Assembly (NCBI RefSeq): GCF_003143935.1
Contig: NZ_QFRX01000001.1
Span: 3,180,627 to 3,244,626 of the forward strand
Origin: Streptomyces sp. Act143
GTDB taxonomy: Bacteria; Actinomycetota; Actinomycetes; Streptomycetales; Streptomycetaceae
Reading direction: 5' to 3'
DNA length: 64,000 nucleotides
Below are positions 63,936-64,000 of the stretch, one piece after another (position 1 is the stretch's first letter; every line of letters starts with the position of its first letter). Under the pieces are notes generated by a model, which ran no database searches, was not told the DNA's origin, and was given only the letters and a program-made list of their open reading frames with translations. The position numbers and the translations under genes are program-made.

Positions 63936-64000
63936 TACCCCCGACCGGATTCGAACCGGCGCTACCGCCTTGAGAGGGCGGCGTGCTAGGCCGCTACACA
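63936..64000 (-). tRNA. tRNA-Glu (anticodon CUC), 5' end beyond the window
   Basis: On the minus strand the T arm GCCGG-TTCGAAT-CCGGT, the anticodon arm CCGCC-CTCTCAA-GGCGG and the D arm TAGCGGCCTAGCA are visible. The loop CTCTCAA puts anticodon CTC at positions 34-36, which reads GAG (glutamate). The 3' acceptor strand CGGGGGT plus discriminator A ends at 63936; CCA is not encoded. About 8 bases of the 5' acceptor strand lie beyond 64000. Confidence 0.93.

Overview
The window is a 64-kb stretch of a very GC-rich chromosome with actinomycete gene structure: GTG and TTG starts, ATGA/GTGA stop-start overlaps and strong G+C bias at third codon positions. The gene content and order (whiG; dprA-comM-yraN; four clustered type I signal peptidases; rplS-trmD-rimM-rpsP; ffh; glnD-glnK-amtB; nsdA; ftsY; glcP; smc; mutM-rnc-rpmF; coaD-rsmD-recG; rpmB; thiD-thiL; ddl; gpsA-plsC; hupS; leuD-leuC; ndgR; tRNA-Glu) identify it as the conserved core of a Streptomyces chromosome. 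From memory this corresponds to about SCO5550-SCO5622 of S. coelicolor, read in reverse. I see no rRNA operon, CRISPR array, prophage or intact insertion sequence.

Layout. (1) 1-9.2 kb, all minus: the first part of a TetR gene, the sporulation sigma factor whiG, a natural-transformation-like group (dprA, comM, yraN), DUF2469, a Nudix enzyme, then sipZ and the sipW-X-Y operon. A tandem repeat lies between sipY and sipZ, and sipX is overlong. (2) 9.2-24.4 kb: ribosome and tRNA modification genes (rplS, trmD, rimM, khpA, rpsP), a SprT-like metalloprotein, a methyltransferase and a lipoprotein on the plus strand, ftsH, ffh, the nitrogen-sensing set glnD/glnK/amtB, and nsdA. (3) 24.8-36 kb: a degenerate prim-pol-like protein, ftsY, a luciferase-like oxidoreductase, the glucose permease glcP, smc (with a repeat-like segment read in frame in its hinge), a small coiled-coil protein, acylphosphatase and a membrane-anchored CAP-domain protein. 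(4) 36-44 kb: a flavodoxin-like/HxlR divergent pair with a palindrome between them, then a long minus-strand run from recG to mutM. (5) 44.4-49.2 kb: a plus-strand pair encoding an HSP90-family ATPase and a 991-residue TPR protein. This is the clearest accessory module here. (6) 49.2-64 kb: a FakA/DAK2-like protein, rpmB, thiamine kinases, a stand-alone RAM domain, cell-wall and lipid genes (ddl, gpsA, plsC), cofC, hupS, leuDC with the divergent regulator ndgR, a DUF4188/MerR divergent pair, and the 3' part of tRNA-Glu(CUC).

How they work together: most genes are housekeeping (translation, protein export through SRP and signal peptidases, chromosome organisation by Smc and HupS, nitrogen and carbon uptake, leucine synthesis), mixed with development regulators typical of Streptomyces (whiG, nsdA, rnc/absB, ndgR). 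The observations most worth following are the HSP90-TPR pair, the repeat-derived segment in the Smc hinge, the sipX extension overlapping sipY by 317 bases, the 28-bp perfect hairpin upstream of rpsP, and the operator-like palindromes at the glcP, hxlR, ndgR and merR promoters.

Start sites were chosen from family lengths, upstream Shine-Dalgarno sequences and overlap with neighbours. All family assignments come from reading the translations, not from database searches.
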